The notes under the pieces: generated by a model
Seen by the model: only the letters and a program-made list of their open reading frames with translations
Told to the model about the DNA's origin: nothing
Database searches by the model: none
Part shown: one piece after another, positions 52,812-62,206 of the stretch
Layout of the letters: each line of letters starts with the position of its first letter
Position numbering within the stretch: the first letter of the stretch is position 1
Made by a program: the position numbers and the translations under genes
NCBI GenBank assembly: GCA_018818165.1
Contig: JAHISP010000084.1
Coordinates: forward strand, 62,001 to 126,000
Direction: 5' to 3'
Origin: Bacteroidota bacterium
Lineage (GTDB): Bacteria > Bacteroidota > Ignavibacteria > Ignavibacteriales > Melioribacteraceae
Length of the DNA: 64,000 nucleotides

Positions 52812-54518
52812 TTAATTAATAATTGCTATTTTGCCTGTTATAATCTCACCATCAGAATCGGTTACAAAAATATAAATTCCACTCGCGGCTTTTTTGCCAT
52901 TATTATCTTTACCATCCCAGCGTACAATTATTTTTTCTGCGGCATAAATTGGAAGCTGTCCATTGTATATTAAGTTCATACTAGTGCTGTAAATAGCTAG
53001 CTTTGCAATTCCATATTCATTTGTTTTTGTTGGAAAGAAAACGAATTGATTTTTTGAATAATTAAATGGCTGAGGAAATGCAAAATCTACTTCTTCTCGA
53101 ACAAGCGTTGCTCCATTAACAACTTCATTATTGAATACATCACTTTCTTTTAAATATTCCATTTTGTCACTTACTAGTTTAGAGTAATAACCAGTAATAA
53201 TTTGGTTACTTCCATCTTCATTTGCCGTGAGAAGAGAATAATCATAATTCACACCAGTGTAAGGATAAATATCCGCATTTTTTAAATCACAATTTGAAAT
53301 AATGCTTACAAGTGTATCATTAATACCAGACGAAGATAAATCAAAAACAATATAATTATGAGCCATAGGTTTTAAACTCATCATATATGTTTTTTTTGGG
53401 CCCTGATATTTATATGTGGCAATTGGTTTAACTAAAGGATAGTTGTTTGCTTCAGAAAAATATTTGTTTTGTTTTGTTCTATATCCAGTAAAATAAACCC
53501 ATTGGGAAAATTCGGCAAAAGTATTTTTTAATGAAAGACCATTTTCTGATAGAGCTAAACTAATTGCTTCAATTGCTGAGTTCTGATTATTCCTCATCAA
53601 CTCCCAAGATCTTTTAATTATATCAAATCCTTTTTTGGAATCACCATCTTTTTCAAATTTTTCTTTTAGAAAAATATTCCAAATAGCTCTATCATAACCA
53701 CCACCATTACTTGAACCATCAAAATAAGTAAATCTTCTGTCGGGGTTTTTGAAATAGCCAGATAAATATCCGTAATAGTCATTAACACTATCAAAAACAA
53801 ATTCCTCCATTGAAGTTGATGTTATTTCAAAATAGTAAGTATTACCCTCCGTGTTATCACTGTATGAGCCAACTTGAATTGCGTGGTGAAATTCGTGTGC
53901 GGCTGTTACACGAGCAGCATTAATCCCTTTAGTGAAAAAATTATTTGGGTCACTCATTTGATTATCTATTTGAATAAAACTAACATTCTTACCAACGTTA
54001 TTTGACGTCCAGTTAGTTACACCATAATATCCAAGGTTAGAAATATAAACATCATATAAATCATCACCGCCATCTCCGTCATCGGAAGGTGGTGGATCAA
54101 AGCCAAGGTAATTTACTTCAAAAAAATATGCCGAGTCGAAAGCCATTGCAAGTGAATCAACACTTAGTTGAACAGTATTTGCAATTCCATTAAAATAATC
54201 TGGGGCGTTATAACCCGTTCGGTCATAGTGAATTCTGAAACGTCCGGATGGAGAAACAATGCTAGTTTCTAATATGGGGCGTTCTAAAACATTTTGAATA
54301 TTGTTTTGTTGTTCCGTAGTAAAATCATTAAAGTGTCTTTTTACATCTGCAATAATACCGAAACCACATTTTATTGGAGGATTATTAGTAGTTATAGAAT
54401 TTGGTGTTTTAATATTTGTTTCATGTTGATGCAAAGAAATAACTGCATTGTATAACGAATCCAAATTTTGAGCGTATATAAAACTGGTTGTTAAAATAAA
54501 TATTAGTATATACTTCAT
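52812..54518 (-). CDS. Secreted metalloprotease, MXAN_6640-like
   Basis: A 568-aa secreted protein with signal peptide (YILIFILTTSFIYAQ). The zinc-binding HEFHH (in AAHEFHHAIQVGSYSD near residue 208) is a HExxH motif followed by a glutamate in TSTSMEEFVFDS, the pattern of the putative metalloproteases named after Myxococcus MXAN_6640. The C-terminal 90 residues (LAIYSTSMNLIYNGQL and VRWDGKDNNGKKAASGIYIF) are a FlgD-like or T9SS-associated Ig domain. It overlaps the thioesterase gene by 4 nt. Confidence 0.8.
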   Translation of the reverse strand: MKYILIFILTTSFIYAQNLDSLYNAVISLHQHETNIKTPNSITTNNPPIKCGFGIIADVKRHFNDFTTEQQNNIQNVLERPILETSIVSPSGRFRIHYDRTGYNAPDYFNGIANTVQLSVDSLAMAFDSAYFFEVNYLGFDPPPSDDGDGGDDLYDVYISNLGYYGVTNWTSNNVGKNVSFIQIDNQMSDPNNFFTKGINAARVTAAHEFHHAIQVGSYSDNTEGNTYYFEITSTSMEEFVFDSVNDYYGYLSGYFKNPDRRFTYFDGSSNGGGYDRAIWNIFLKEKFEKDGDSKKGFDIIKRSWELMRNNQNSAIEAISLALSENGLSLKNTFAEFSQWVYFTGYRTKQNKYFSEANNYPLVKPIATYKYQGPKKTYMMSLKPMAHNYIVFDLSSSGINDTLVSIISNCDLKNADIYPYTGVNYDYSLLTANEDGSNQIITGYYSKLVSDKMEYLKESDVFNNEVVNGATLVREEVDFAFPQPFNYSKNQFVFFPTKTNEYGIAKLAIYSTSMNLIYNGQLPIYAAEKIIVRWDGKDNNGKKAASGIYIFVTDSDGEIITGKIAIIN

Positions 54519-54976
54519 TTATCCCTCATATTTAATCTTGCTTGTCGTCTTACTTGAGCTTCTTCATAACGTCGTTTCTCATCTGTTGTTTCTGGAACAA
54601 TGGGAGATGATTTTACTGGAACTCCATCAGAATTTAATCCAACAAAAGTTAAGTATGCCGAATTAGTGTGAAGTTTTTTACCTTTTGTATAATTCTCGGA
54701 GCAAACCGAAACTCCAACTTCCATAGAGCTATTAAAAACTCTATTAACAGAAGCAACAATAGTTACAACATCTCCGAGTTTTATTGGGTGATGGAAATCA
54801 ATTTTGTCAACCGACGCTGTAACACAAATTCTTCCAGCATGTTTTGAAGAAGCCAGTGCTGCACAAATATCAATCCAATGCATTAACTGACCACCAAGCA
54901 AATTACCTAATTGATTTGTATGCTGAGGCAATACCAATTCGGTCATTGTTATTATTGAGTAGGAAACTGTTTTCAT
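54515..54976 (-). CDS. Acyl-CoA thioesterase (hotdog fold, YciA-like)
   Basis: A 153-aa hotdog-fold thioesterase. LVLPQHTNQLGNLLGGQLMHWID near residue 14 holds the catalytic aspartate helix, and VTASVDKIDFHHPIKLGDVV near 52 is the family's second signature. It hydrolyses medium- or long-chain acyl-CoA to free acids in known relatives. It heads the run leading to the metalloprotease and ccmAB, although a functional link is not obvious. An AACCTTC-type inverted repeat lies upstream. Confidence 0.88.
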   Translation of the reverse strand: MKTVSYSIITMTELVLPQHTNQLGNLLGGQLMHWIDICAALASSKHAGRICVTASVDKIDFHHPIKLGDVVTIVASVNRVFNSSMEVGVSVCSENYTKGKKLHTNSAYLTFVGLNSDGVPVKSSPIVPETTDEKRRYEEAQVRRQARLNMRDK

Positions 54977-54995
54977 GTTTTTCTTTTTATTGAAT

Positions 54996-55048
54996 AACCT
55001 TCAAAGTTTTTCTCCTAATGAATAATTCGGGATTAAACTTCAAAGGTT
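54996..55048. repeat. Imperfect inverted repeat, AACCTTC type
   Basis: AACCTTCAAAGTTT at 54996-55009 and AAACTTCAAAGGTT at 55035-55048 are complementary at 12 of 14 positions. It lies between bamD and the thioesterase gene and resembles the repeat at 22915-22990 in outer sequence, so both may belong to a dispersed family. Confidence 0.45.
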
Positions 55049-55081
55049 TTTGTTTGTAATAAGTTAAACCATTACATTCAT

Positions 55082-55822
55082 TTAATTTGACATTTCATCA
55101 TAAAGATTTTGTATTTCTGTTGTAAATTCTGATTCTGGATATTTTGTGAGAAATAGCTTCATATTTTCGACAGCAAGACCAATACGTTCCTTTTCTAAAA
55201 GAATAGTTATTTTTTTGTGAAGCGCAATTGGTGCATATTTTGTGTCGTGATATGTTTCATAGACTTTTGTATAATATTCAAGTGATGCATTGTAGTATTC
55301 CATCTTCTCATATATTTGAGCAGATTCAAATAATTTTTCTGCCAGCTTAATGTTAAGTTCGTGAATTTTTCGCTCAGCTTCCTCACTTTTAGCATCTACA
55401 GGAAAAAAATCAAGAAATGCTTGAAATTCAGAAATAGCTTTTAGTGTATAGCTTTGCTCAAGTTGATATGGAGGAGAAAGTTGATAATAGGAATCGGCTA
55501 GCATAAATTGTGACTTCGCAACAAATTCACTTCCTTTTATGTCACGTATTAATTTGCTGAATTCATAAGCTGCCAAAAGATATTGATCATCATTAAAATA
55601 TGACATAGCTAAATAATATTGTGCATCATCATTTACAACATTACCAGGAAACTGTAAAATAATTGATTGAAATTCTTTTATACTAAATTGATAATCTTCA
55701 TTGTTATACAATTCCATTGCATAAGCCAAATGGTCTTCGGCATTCATTTCGGTCGTATCATTACTTCCAGAACACCCAAAAGTGAGAATTACTAACATTG
55801 TAACTACAAATACATTCTTCAT
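55082..55822 (-). CDS. bamD: Outer-membrane assembly lipoprotein BamD
   Basis: I use ATG 55822, preceded by GGATG. The 246-aa product has a lipobox (LTFGC near residue 17) and TPR-like repeats: DHLAYAMELYNNEDYQFSIKEF, DAQYYLAMSYFNDDQYLLAAYEF, ARKIHELNIKLAE-type helices and EYYTKVYETYHDT. Length and arrangement match BamD, which with BamA assembles outer-membrane barrels. Other TPR lipoproteins are possible but less likely. Confidence 0.85.
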   Translation of the reverse strand: MKNVFVVTMLVILTFGCSGSNDTTEMNAEDHLAYAMELYNNEDYQFSIKEFQSIILQFPGNVVNDDAQYYLAMSYFNDDQYLLAAYEFSKLIRDIKGSEFVAKSQFMLADSYYQLSPPYQLEQSYTLKAISEFQAFLDFFPVDAKSEEAERKIHELNIKLAEKLFESAQIYEKMEYYNASLEYYTKVYETYHDTKYAPIALHKKITILLEKERIGLAVENMKLFLTKYPESEFTTEIQNLYDEMSN

Positions 55823-56197
55823 TAAAACATCCATTATTAAAAAAATTAAAAACTAATTTACTCAAATTTGCATACTCATCAAATTTTATAAATGTTCCAA
55901 AATAAATCCCTTATACAAAATGGTTACGTTGAAATATAAATTTTGCTAAATAATCTGAAATCTGCAAATTTAATTTTATAATCTAGATTCGAACACAAGT
56001 GAATTATATTTTGACTAAACGCTTATTCAATTTAATTTTTTTGTTTTTACTTTTAGAGAATCATCCTATTTTTACTGAGTAGAAAAATAAATATATCAAA
56101 TGAAATTCATTTGTTCACAATTTTAATTTAAACCTACGTCACATGACGGACAGCACTTGTTCATTTTATTGGTGCTTATTTTTTATAGGAGAAAAAT
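55823..56197. other. Intergenic region before argF
   Basis: No gene is visible. A short palindrome, CGTCA-CA-TGACG at 56137-56148, lies 50 nt upstream of argF, and AGCAC/GTGCT with a following T-run lies just after it (56152 onward). Either could regulate argF, but nothing proves it. Confidence 0.4.
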
Positions 56198-57196
56198 ATG
56201 TCAATCAATCTTAAAGGTAAAAATTTTCTTAAGCTTCTAGATTTCACAAAAGCAGAATTAAGATATTTGTTGGATCTTTCAAAAAAGTTAAAAGCAGATA
56301 AATATGCCGGAATTGAAGAGAAAAACTTAATGGGTAAAAACTTTGCATTAATTTTTGAAAAAGCGTCAACAAGAACTCGCTGTGCTTTTGAAGTAGCTGC
56401 ATATGATCAAGGTGCACACACAACTTATTTAGGTCCAAGCGGGAGTCAAATTGGCTATAAAGAATCAATGAAAGATACTGCTCGTGTCTTAAGTGGAATG
56501 TATGATGGAATTGAATACCGTGGATTTGGACAAAATATTGTTGAAGAATTAGCAAAGTATTCAAATGTGCCAGTCTGGAACGGATTAACAAATGAATATC
56601 ATCCAACACAAATTTTGGCAGATTTACTAACAATGGAAGAGTTTTCTTCAAAACCGATTGAGGAAATGAGTTTCTGCTATCTTGGAGATGCACGTTACAA
56701 CATGGGAAATTCTTTATTAGTTGGCGGTGCTATTATGGGAATGGATGTAAGAATTTGTGCTCCAAAAGGTTTCCAGCCAGCGGAAGAACTAGTTGCTAAA
56801 TGCAATGAAATAGCCAAAGAATCAGGCGCAAAAATAGCAATTACAGATAATGTTTCAACCGGAGTTTCTGGTGTCGATTTTCTATACACAGATGTTTGGG
56901 TTTCTATGGGCGAACCCGAAGAAGCTTGGACTGAAAGAATTGAATTAATGAAACCTTATCAAATAAATAGTAATGTAATTGAGCTAACAAAAAATCCAGA
57001 AGTAAAATTCATGCATTGTTTGCCGGCATTCCACAATAGAGAAACCATAATGGGTGAAGATATTTTTCAAAAATATGGAATGGATGGACTTGAGGTTACA
57101 GAAGATGTTTTTGAATCGAAACACTCAATAGTTTTCGAAGAAGCTGAAAATAGAATGCATACAATAAAAGCGGTTATGGTTGCTACATTAGTATAG
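56198..57196 (+). CDS. argF: Ornithine carbamoyltransferase
   Basis: A 332-aa enzyme of arginine synthesis that joins carbamoyl phosphate and ornithine to make citrulline. Signature residues are STRTRCAFE near 52 (carbamoyl phosphate site), [12 protein letters not shown] near 130, the [11 protein letters not shown] Rossmann-like segment near 160 and [11 protein letters not shown] near 272 with the ornithine-binding cysteine. An AGGAG ribosome-binding site precedes the ATG. The reverse, catabolic direction is possible, but no arginine deiminase genes are adjacent. Confidence 0.95.
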   Translation: MSINLKGKNFLKLLDFTKAELRYLLDLSKKLKADKYAGIEEKNLMGKNFALIFEKASTRTRCAFEVAAYDQGAHTTYLGPSGSQIGYKESMKDTARVLSGMYDGIEYRGFGQNIVEELAKYSNVPVWNGLTNEYHPTQILADLLTMEEFSSKPIEEMSFCYLGDARYNMGNSLLVGGAIMGMDVRICAPKGFQPAEELVAKCNEIAKESGAKIAITDNVSTGVSGVDFLYTDVWVSMGEPEEAWTERIELMKPYQINSNVIELTKNPEVKFMHCLPAFHNRETIMGEDIFQKYGMDGLEVTEDVFESKHSIVFEEAENRMHTIKAVMVATLV

Positions 57197-57212
57197 ATAA
57201 AATATTAAAAGG

Positions 57213-57243
57213 AAACCCCTACCTTAAAAAGCAGGGGTTTTTC
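57213..57243. terminator. Terminator shared by argF and the first chemotaxis receptor
   Basis: AAACCCCT at 57213-57220 pairs with AGGGGTTT at 57233-57240, with a T-run on the plus strand and an A-run on the other. Nearly the same sequence follows the third receptor at 62170, and a degraded version follows the second at about 59940. Confidence 0.85.
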
Positions 57244-57246
57244 AAA

Positions 57247-59460
57247 TTACTGTATATATCTTGTTGTTTCATCAAAGCGGAAAGCACTAACTAGATTTTG
57301 TAAATTTTCGGTTAATCTATTTAAATCTTCAGAAGCTGTTGCTATTTGCTGAACCACTGTTGCCGATTCGTTGGCTACATTATTTATTGATTCCACATTT
57401 GAAGAAACTTGTTCTGCTGTTGCCGATTGTTCTTCACTAGCTGCTGCTACTTGGTTTATCTGCATTGCAACATTTTCTGCCCCAGTCAAAATTATTGATA
57501 GAACATCACCTAGCTCTTCATTTAATTTTAATCCATCACTTACTGCCACTTTTGCCACTTGCATTGAAGAGTTGGCTTCTTTTGCTTCAACTTGAATTGC
57601 TTTTATGGTCTCTGCTATTTCTTTTGTTGCCTTCGTTGTTCGCTCTGCTAACTTTCTTACTTCATCGGCTACTACTGCAAATCCTCTGCCTTGTTCGCCA
57701 GCCCGCGCTGCTTCAATTGCTGCGTTTAAGGCTAATAAATTTGTTTGATCCGCTATATCATCTATTACTTGCGCTATCTCACCTATTTGATCTGTTTTAT
57801 TAGCTAATGAAGAGATAATGCTGCCTGTTGAGTCCGCTGATAAAACTATTCTTTCCATTCCTTTTTTGGATTCATTTACTTTGGCAACTCCCTTATTTGC
57901 TTGCTCACTAGATTCTTTTGAAGCTTCAGAAGCTGCGGTTGCATTACTTGCAGTTTCAACTATTGTTCGTGACATTTCTTCCATTGCTGCTGCTACTTCA
58001 GCAGTTTGGGCACTTTGTTCTTGTGCGCCGGCTGCCATCTCTTCTGCACTTGATGAGATTTCCGTACTTGCACTAGCTGTGGCTTCTACGGCTTCTATTA
58101 CTCTAACTATCATATTTTTTATATTTTCAACTGTTAGATTAAAACCATCAAATAATTTGGAGATATCATCGCCTTCTTTTTCTGATGTTACTTTTACCAT
58201 TAAATCGCCTTGAGCAAATTTGCCCATTTCACCTAATAATGTTCTAACATTTCTTGCAAGATATTCTTCCTGCTTTTGCGATAGCTTTTGAGCTGATTGG
58301 GCTTCACTAGCTGCTTGTTCTGCTATTTTGCCCTTTTCCTCAACTTCTGTAAACATTCTTTGCAGATCATCTTTCATATCGTTTAATGAGTTTACTAACT
58401 GCCCAACTTCATTACTTGATTTTTGGGTTAAATGTGTGGAAAAATCACCATCCTTAATTTTATGTGCAAAATCAACACTTTCAATAAGCGGCATTATAAT
58501 TCCCTTTCTGAGAAAAAGAAATGTTAGTATAAGGATAAAAAGTCCAATACCAACTGCAATAAATCCAATATTAGACACTGCTTCCGACATACTTGCTTTT
58601 TCAAAGGTAATATCTTTTATTATAGCTAAATGCCCAATAACTCTTCCAGAATATTCTTTTATAGATACTTGGAATAATGCTAAATCTTTTCCATCCATTT
58701 TTATTTGTTTGCATTCATTATCAAAAGAATACTCATTAATTAAGTCACCAAATTGTGGGAAAGAGGATTTTAAATATATAATGCTACCAGAGGTAAAAAC
58801 ATTGTTATCACTTTTGAATCCAGCATTTTCAATAATTCCTTTTTCTATACCAATTGCATAATCAAAATTATATTCTTGCTTTATTGATGCTATCATATCA
58901 TCAATACTCGCTCCAATCTCAACACTCCCAATATGTTCACCGTTATATTCAATTGGGAATGCTATTCTAATTCCAGGTCCATATTTCCCAATTTCTATGC
59001 CCTGTATTTTTTTATGAGTGCTATTTACTTCAACAACGGCATGCCTAAATGCACTTAAATTATCACCATACTTTTCTGGTTGATGCAATCTCAAAAATGA
59101 AGTCGCATCTGGAAGATGAAATTGAAACTGTTTAATTCCGTAATTTGGTTCCAAAATATTATTATATGTATCAAGTAATATTTCTTTTAGTTTTTCCCTA
59201 TCTCTATTTGCAAATGCTTCCACAAGATGTTTATCTGTTAGGAGGACTTCCAATGGAATACTAAGCAAAGCGGCTTGATTCTGAATTCTTTCATTATATG
59301 ATATATTTATTGAAGATTGAATGTCAGAAATTGTTTTTGTAAGATTAGATTGCATTGTAGATGAGAAATACAGCAAAATGGAAACAACTAGAACTGTGGT
59401 ACCTATTAACAGCCCAACTAAGATTTGGCTCATCAGTGATGATGTTAGTTTTTTAAACAT
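57247..59460 (-). CDS. Methyl-accepting chemotaxis protein with double-Cache sensor
   Basis: The start is ATG 59460 (GAGG upstream), giving 737 aa. A transmembrane helix (residues 8-31) and a periplasmic domain of about 250 residues with the dCACHE_3-like block [19 protein letters not shown] are followed by a second helix, a HAMP domain and the methyl-accepting signalling helices. The hairpin tip reads [21 protein letters not shown] near 595. It probably detects a small ligand and signals through CheA. Its cytoplasmic half is near-identical to the two receptors upstream, but the sensor domain differs. Confidence 0.93.
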   Translation of the reverse strand: MFKKLTSSLMSQILVGLLIGTTVLVVSILLYFSSTMQSNLTKTISDIQSSINISYNERIQNQAALLSIPLEVLLTDKHLVEAFANRDREKLKEILLDTYNNILEPNYGIKQFQFHLPDATSFLRLHQPEKYGDNLSAFRHAVVEVNSTHKKIQGIEIGKYGPGIRIAFPIEYNGEHIGSVEIGASIDDMIASIKQEYNFDYAIGIEKGIIENAGFKSDNNVFTSGSIIYLKSSFPQFGDLINEYSFDNECKQIKMDGKDLALFQVSIKEYSGRVIGHLAIIKDITFEKASMSEAVSNIGFIAVGIGLFILILTFLFLRKGIIMPLIESVDFAHKIKDGDFSTHLTQKSSNEVGQLVNSLNDMKDDLQRMFTEVEEKGKIAEQAASEAQSAQKLSQKQEEYLARNVRTLLGEMGKFAQGDLMVKVTSEKEGDDISKLFDGFNLTVENIKNMIVRVIEAVEATASASTEISSSAEEMAAGAQEQSAQTAEVAAAMEEMSRTIVETASNATAASEASKESSEQANKGVAKVNESKKGMERIVLSADSTGSIISSLANKTDQIGEIAQVIDDIADQTNLLALNAAIEAARAGEQGRGFAVVADEVRKLAERTTKATKEIAETIKAIQVEAKEANSSMQVAKVAVSDGLKLNEELGDVLSIILTGAENVAMQINQVAAASEEQSATAEQVSSNVESINNVANESATVVQQIATASEDLNRLTENLQNLVSAFRFDETTRYIQ

Positions 59461-59970
59461 AATGGTTCCTCGCAATTAATTATTACTTTTTTATATTATA
59501 CTATCGTAGTATAGTATAAAAAGTTTAGACTTAACTTAAAATTTTGAGCTATATATAATTGTATAAAAAACAAAGCTTTATATGAATATAAAAAAAATAC
59601 GCATGTGGTCAAATGCAAAAAAAAGAGAAAAAAAGTTTTATATTAGTTTAGCAAAAATAAATATAAGTCGACAAATGTCGGTCTCTATATCTTCAAATCA
59701 AAAAAAATGTAAAATTGCTCTAATAATTTTATGCGGAATAAGTAATATATCATTTTGATGTACAGTGATTATAAATAACAATGGAAATAATAGGGATAAA
59801 AGACATAGTTAAAAATGGACTATATCTATTAAAGATGAGCTTCCATTTTTTCACGATTTCCCATTATATTTGACAAATGGCTTTAACCATTTGTCAAATT
59901 AAGCGTTCTCTGCCATTTACACAGAAAATGTTAAAGTCTCTCTACTCTAAAAAGCAGGAGTTTTTAGTAA
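59461..59970. other. Intergenic region with receptor promoter and hairpins
   Basis: No gene is visible in 510 bases. A palindrome, TATACTA-TCG-TAGTATA at 59497-59513, lies 37 nt upstream of the first receptor start. A perfect 13-bp hairpin with a 6-nt loop, ATTTGACAAATGG at 59868-59880 and complement at 59887-59899, lies near the end of the second receptor. A degraded copy of the shared receptor terminator occupies about 59936-59967. Confidence 0.6.
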
Positions 59971-61872
59971 TTACTGTAAATATCGAGTTGATTCATCCAA
60001 GCGGAAAGCACTTACAAGATTTTGAAGATTTTCAGTCAATCTATTCAAATCCTCTGATGCAGATGCTATTTGCTGAACCACTGCTGCCGATTCGTTAGCT
60101 ACATTATTTATAGATTCTACATTTGATGATACTTGCTCAGCAGTGGCTGATTGCTCCTCACTTGCTGCTGCTACTTGATTTATCTGCATGGATACATTTT
60201 CTGCTCCTGACAAAATAGTTGCCAACACTTCTCTTAACTCATCATTTAATTTTAACCCATTACCAACAGCTACTCTTGCTGAACTCATTGAGGAATTTGC
60301 TTCCTTGGCTTCAACTTGAATGGCTTTTATTGTTTCTGCAATTTCTTTCGTTGCTTTTGTTGTTCGCTCTGCTAACTTTCTTACTTCATCTGCAACAACC
60401 GCAAATCCTCTGCCTTGTTCTCCAGCTCTTGCTGCCTCTATCGCTGCATTTAATGCCAATAAATTAGTTTGATCTGCTATATCATCAATTACTTGCGCTA
60501 TTTCTCCTATTTGATCTGTTCTATTTGCTAAAGATGAAATGATACTGCCTGTTGATTCTGTCGATTCTACAATTTTCACCATTCCTTCTTTTGATTCATT
60601 TACTTTGGCTACTCCCTTATTGGCTTGTTCGCTGGATTCTTTGGATGCTTCTGAGGCTGCTGTTGCATTACTTGCCGTTTCGACTATTGTTCTTGACATC
60701 TCCTCCATAGCTGCTGCAACTTCTGAGGTCTGGGCACTTTGTTCTTGCGCACCGGCTGCCATTTCTTCCGCACTTGAGGAAATTTGAGTACTTGCACTCG
60801 CTGTCGCTTCTACTGCTTCTTTTACTTGACTTATCATAGTTTTTATGTTTTCAACTGTTAAGTTAAAACCATCAAATAATTGAGAGATATCATCACCTTC
60901 TTTTTCTGAAGTTACTTTTACTCTCAAATCACCTTGTGCAAATTTGCCCATTTCACCTAATAGTGTTTTAACATTTCTTGAAAGATATTCTTCCTGCTCT
61001 TGCGATTGCTTTTGAGCTGATTGGGCTTCGTGAGCTGCTTGTTCTGCTATTTTGCCTTTTTGTTCAACTTCACTTAATAAGGTTTTTATATTGGATGTCA
61101 TTTTATTAAATGATTTTGCTAAAGCACCTAACTCGTCTCCTCTATCTTCAGATACTGAAACATCTACATTACCTTCTGCTACTTTATTGCTAGTTACTTG
61201 TAGTTTTTTGATTGGATTTGCTAGATTTTTTGCTAAAACGTAGGTAATTATAATTGTGGCTACTAATAAAGCTAATAATATCAATAATATGGTAGCATGA
61301 ATTTTTGAAAGTACTTCATCAATATCATCTACATAAACCCCTGTACATACAATCCAACCCCAAGATTGGAAACCTTTTACAAATGAAATTTTTCCCACAA
61401 CTCCTTCTTTACCAGCTTTGGCATAATGGTAATCAACATATCCTTCACCATTTTTCTTTGCTACATTTATCATTTCAACATGGAACATTTTTCCTTTTAC
61501 ATCAGGTATATTTAATTGGTTTTCTCCTTCCATTTCTGGTTTAATAGGATGCATTATCATTTTTGCTTCGTAATCATAAATCCAAAAATATCCAACACCA
61601 TTATCATAACGTAATTTTCTTATTGCTTCAAGTGCCACTTTTTTAGCTTCAGTTTCAGAAATTTCCCCATTTTGAACCTTCTGATACTGGGCTTCAATAA
61701 ATGCATAAGCTATTTCTACGTTCTCCTTTATGCCTAGCTCTCTTTCTGTATACACAAGTTTGCTGAACTCCGGTATTATTTTAAAGTAAACAGAGCTTAT
61801 AAAAAGAACTAAAATTAGTAAAGAAAATGCAATTATTTTGCTAAAAATGTTGATGCTGTTAATGAATTTCAT
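59971..61872 (-). CDS. Methyl-accepting chemotaxis protein with single-Cache sensor
   Basis: ATG 61872 is used because GGAG lies 6 nt upstream; ATG 61884 is possible. The product is 633 aa. After one transmembrane helix, a sCache_2-type sensor carries [19 protein letters not shown] and [22 protein letters not shown], which in relatives binds small organic acids. A second helix, a HAMP domain and the conserved methyl-accepting tail follow ([25 protein letters not shown]). The end reads [12 protein letters not shown]. It closely resembles the interrupted third receptor in the sensor as well. Confidence 0.93.
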   Translation of the reverse strand: MKFINSINIFSKIIAFSLLILVLFISSVYFKIIPEFSKLVYTERELGIKENVEIAYAFIEAQYQKVQNGEISETEAKKVALEAIRKLRYDNGVGYFWIYDYEAKMIMHPIKPEMEGENQLNIPDVKGKMFHVEMINVAKKNGEGYVDYHYAKAGKEGVVGKISFVKGFQSWGWIVCTGVYVDDIDEVLSKIHATILLILLALLVATIIITYVLAKNLANPIKKLQVTSNKVAEGNVDVSVSEDRGDELGALAKSFNKMTSNIKTLLSEVEQKGKIAEQAAHEAQSAQKQSQEQEEYLSRNVKTLLGEMGKFAQGDLRVKVTSEKEGDDISQLFDGFNLTVENIKTMISQVKEAVEATASASTQISSSAEEMAAGAQEQSAQTSEVAAAMEEMSRTIVETASNATAASEASKESSEQANKGVAKVNESKEGMVKIVESTESTGSIISSLANRTDQIGEIAQVIDDIADQTNLLALNAAIEAARAGEQGRGFAVVADEVRKLAERTTKATKEIAETIKAIQVEAKEANSSMSSARVAVGNGLKLNDELREVLATILSGAENVSMQINQVAAASEEQSATAEQVSSNVESINNVANESAAVVQQIASASEDLNRLTENLQNLVSAFRLDESTRYLQ

Positions 61873-62169
61873 TCTGAACTCCATACTGTTTTTCAATTAT
61901 TACTTAAAGTTACAATAAATAATTATAGCCCAACTTTGTTATTTGTTTTTATATAACACTAAACATCTCAAATATTTGTTTAATATTTCTTTTACAGTTA
62001 CTCAATTTGTAGCTGAGATATTTCTTGGAAAGATAAGTTTTATTTTGAAACTATTATAAAAATATATTCACACCAATATCTATTTATTCGCTATTTATTA
62101 TCGGATATATATAGTATAAGTTTATTGTTTAACTATATGTTTTTTGAATGTTGGATATTGTTTTAATAG
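61873..62169. other. Intergenic region between receptor genes
   Basis: About 300 AT-rich bases upstream of the second receptor, which should hold its promoter. I see no gene or strong hairpin. Confidence 0.5.
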
Positions 62170-62201
62170 AAAAACCCCTACTCTAAAAAGCAGGGGTTTT
62201 T
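62170..62201. terminator. Terminator of the third chemotaxis receptor
   Basis: AAAAACCCCT at 62170-62179 pairs with AGGGGTTTTT at 62192-62201 around a 12-nt loop. It works on both strands and is almost the same sequence as at 57213-57243, evidence for tandem duplication including the terminator. Confidence 0.88.
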
Positions 62202-62206
62202 AGTAA

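Noticed and set aside
57371-60787. Long plus-strand ORFs inside the chemotaxis receptors
   Set aside because: They recur identically in each paralogue opposite conserved signalling helices, which explains the open frames.
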